Positions 48,002 through 64,000 of a DNA stretch of 64,000 nt are shown one piece after another (the first letter of the stretch is position 1; every line of letters starts with the position of its first letter). The DNA is taken from NCBI GenBank assembly GCA_030549495.1, contig JAUIRK010000953.1:524001-588000 (forward strand), written 5' to 3'. Position numbers and translations under genes: made by a program. The notes beneath the pieces are model-generated. The model saw only the letters and a list, made by a program, of their open reading frames with translations. It was not told the DNA's origin and did no database searches. The DNA is from Nectonema munidae (lineage: Eukaryota; Nematomorpha; Nectonematoida; Nectonematidae).

Positions 48002-48455
48002 TATGTTGATATATTAAACTAACCGTCTTTCTATGAAATCGGTGTCAAACAATATTGCTATAAACATCATGACGATAAAAATATGATATTGCAACAGGGG
48101 CATTAGTTCTACCAAAAGATAAGCCTGTCCTTCTTTCTATGTTATGTATACAAGACTCGTGGTTATCCAAGGATGAACACTTATTGGTCTCTCTATAATG
48201 CAAGTCCAGTTTGCACCTGACATCTTCATCGAACTAAAAGATATTCTGTACGACGTATCCTAACTATTTAAAGGAGAATCTAATTTATTTAAAATTACTA
48301 TTAGTGAACAACACCCTTTACGTCATAAAATATCTTAAAGTGCATTTCTTTATCAGAAGAATACATATGTTAAAGGACAGAGTTGTATAAAAAAACACCT
48401 TTGCATTCTTCAAAGGAAAAAGAACTGGACAATTAATGCAAGTAGAAGTAGTTAC

Positions 48456-64000
<15,545 letters not shown>

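Overview
This is intron-rich, AT-rich animal DNA dense in small DNA transposons, SINEs and LINE remnants. The mix fits an arthropod, and a copepod is my best guess, but no feature here fixes the species. I see no prokaryotic features.

Layout. Bases 1-1,935 hold a decayed LINE. Bases 3,190-6,419 are a hAT-type element with at least four later insertions stacked inside it. Bases 7,391-20,600 carry the gene for translation initiation factor eIF2 gamma (EIF2S3, + strand, eleven exons found; the start-codon exon was not found). Its introns contain a decayed partial copy of its own exon, a Tc1/mariner remnant and a second LINE remnant. It faces tail to tail the gene for RTF1, the Plus3-domain subunit of the Paf1 transcription elongation complex (- strand, exons between 38,562 and 24,643).

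The main feature is a direct tandem duplication. The stretch starting at 18,588, in the last eIF2 gamma intron, starts again at 42,330 and runs to the window end, so RTF1 is present twice (24,643-38,562 and 48,456-64,000). The two copies are nearly identical: I counted 4 substitutions in one 720-base stretch. The second copy carries an orphan last exon of eIF2 gamma (44,309-44,369) and a 2,798-base hAT transposon with a full 592-residue transposase frame (50,879-53,676). The transposon is absent from the first copy, where the empty target site survives at 27,064-27,071. The duplication start falls on a TTAA tetranucleotide, and in the second copy it abuts what looks like a piggyBac-type end.

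The two host genes have basic nuclear and cytoplasmic roles: RTF1 in RNA polymerase II elongation and histone modification, eIF2 gamma in delivering initiator tRNA. Nothing suggests they work in a shared pathway; their link here is position. The real alternative to a genomic duplication is two haplotypes joined by the assembly; read depth or a long read across 42,330 would decide.
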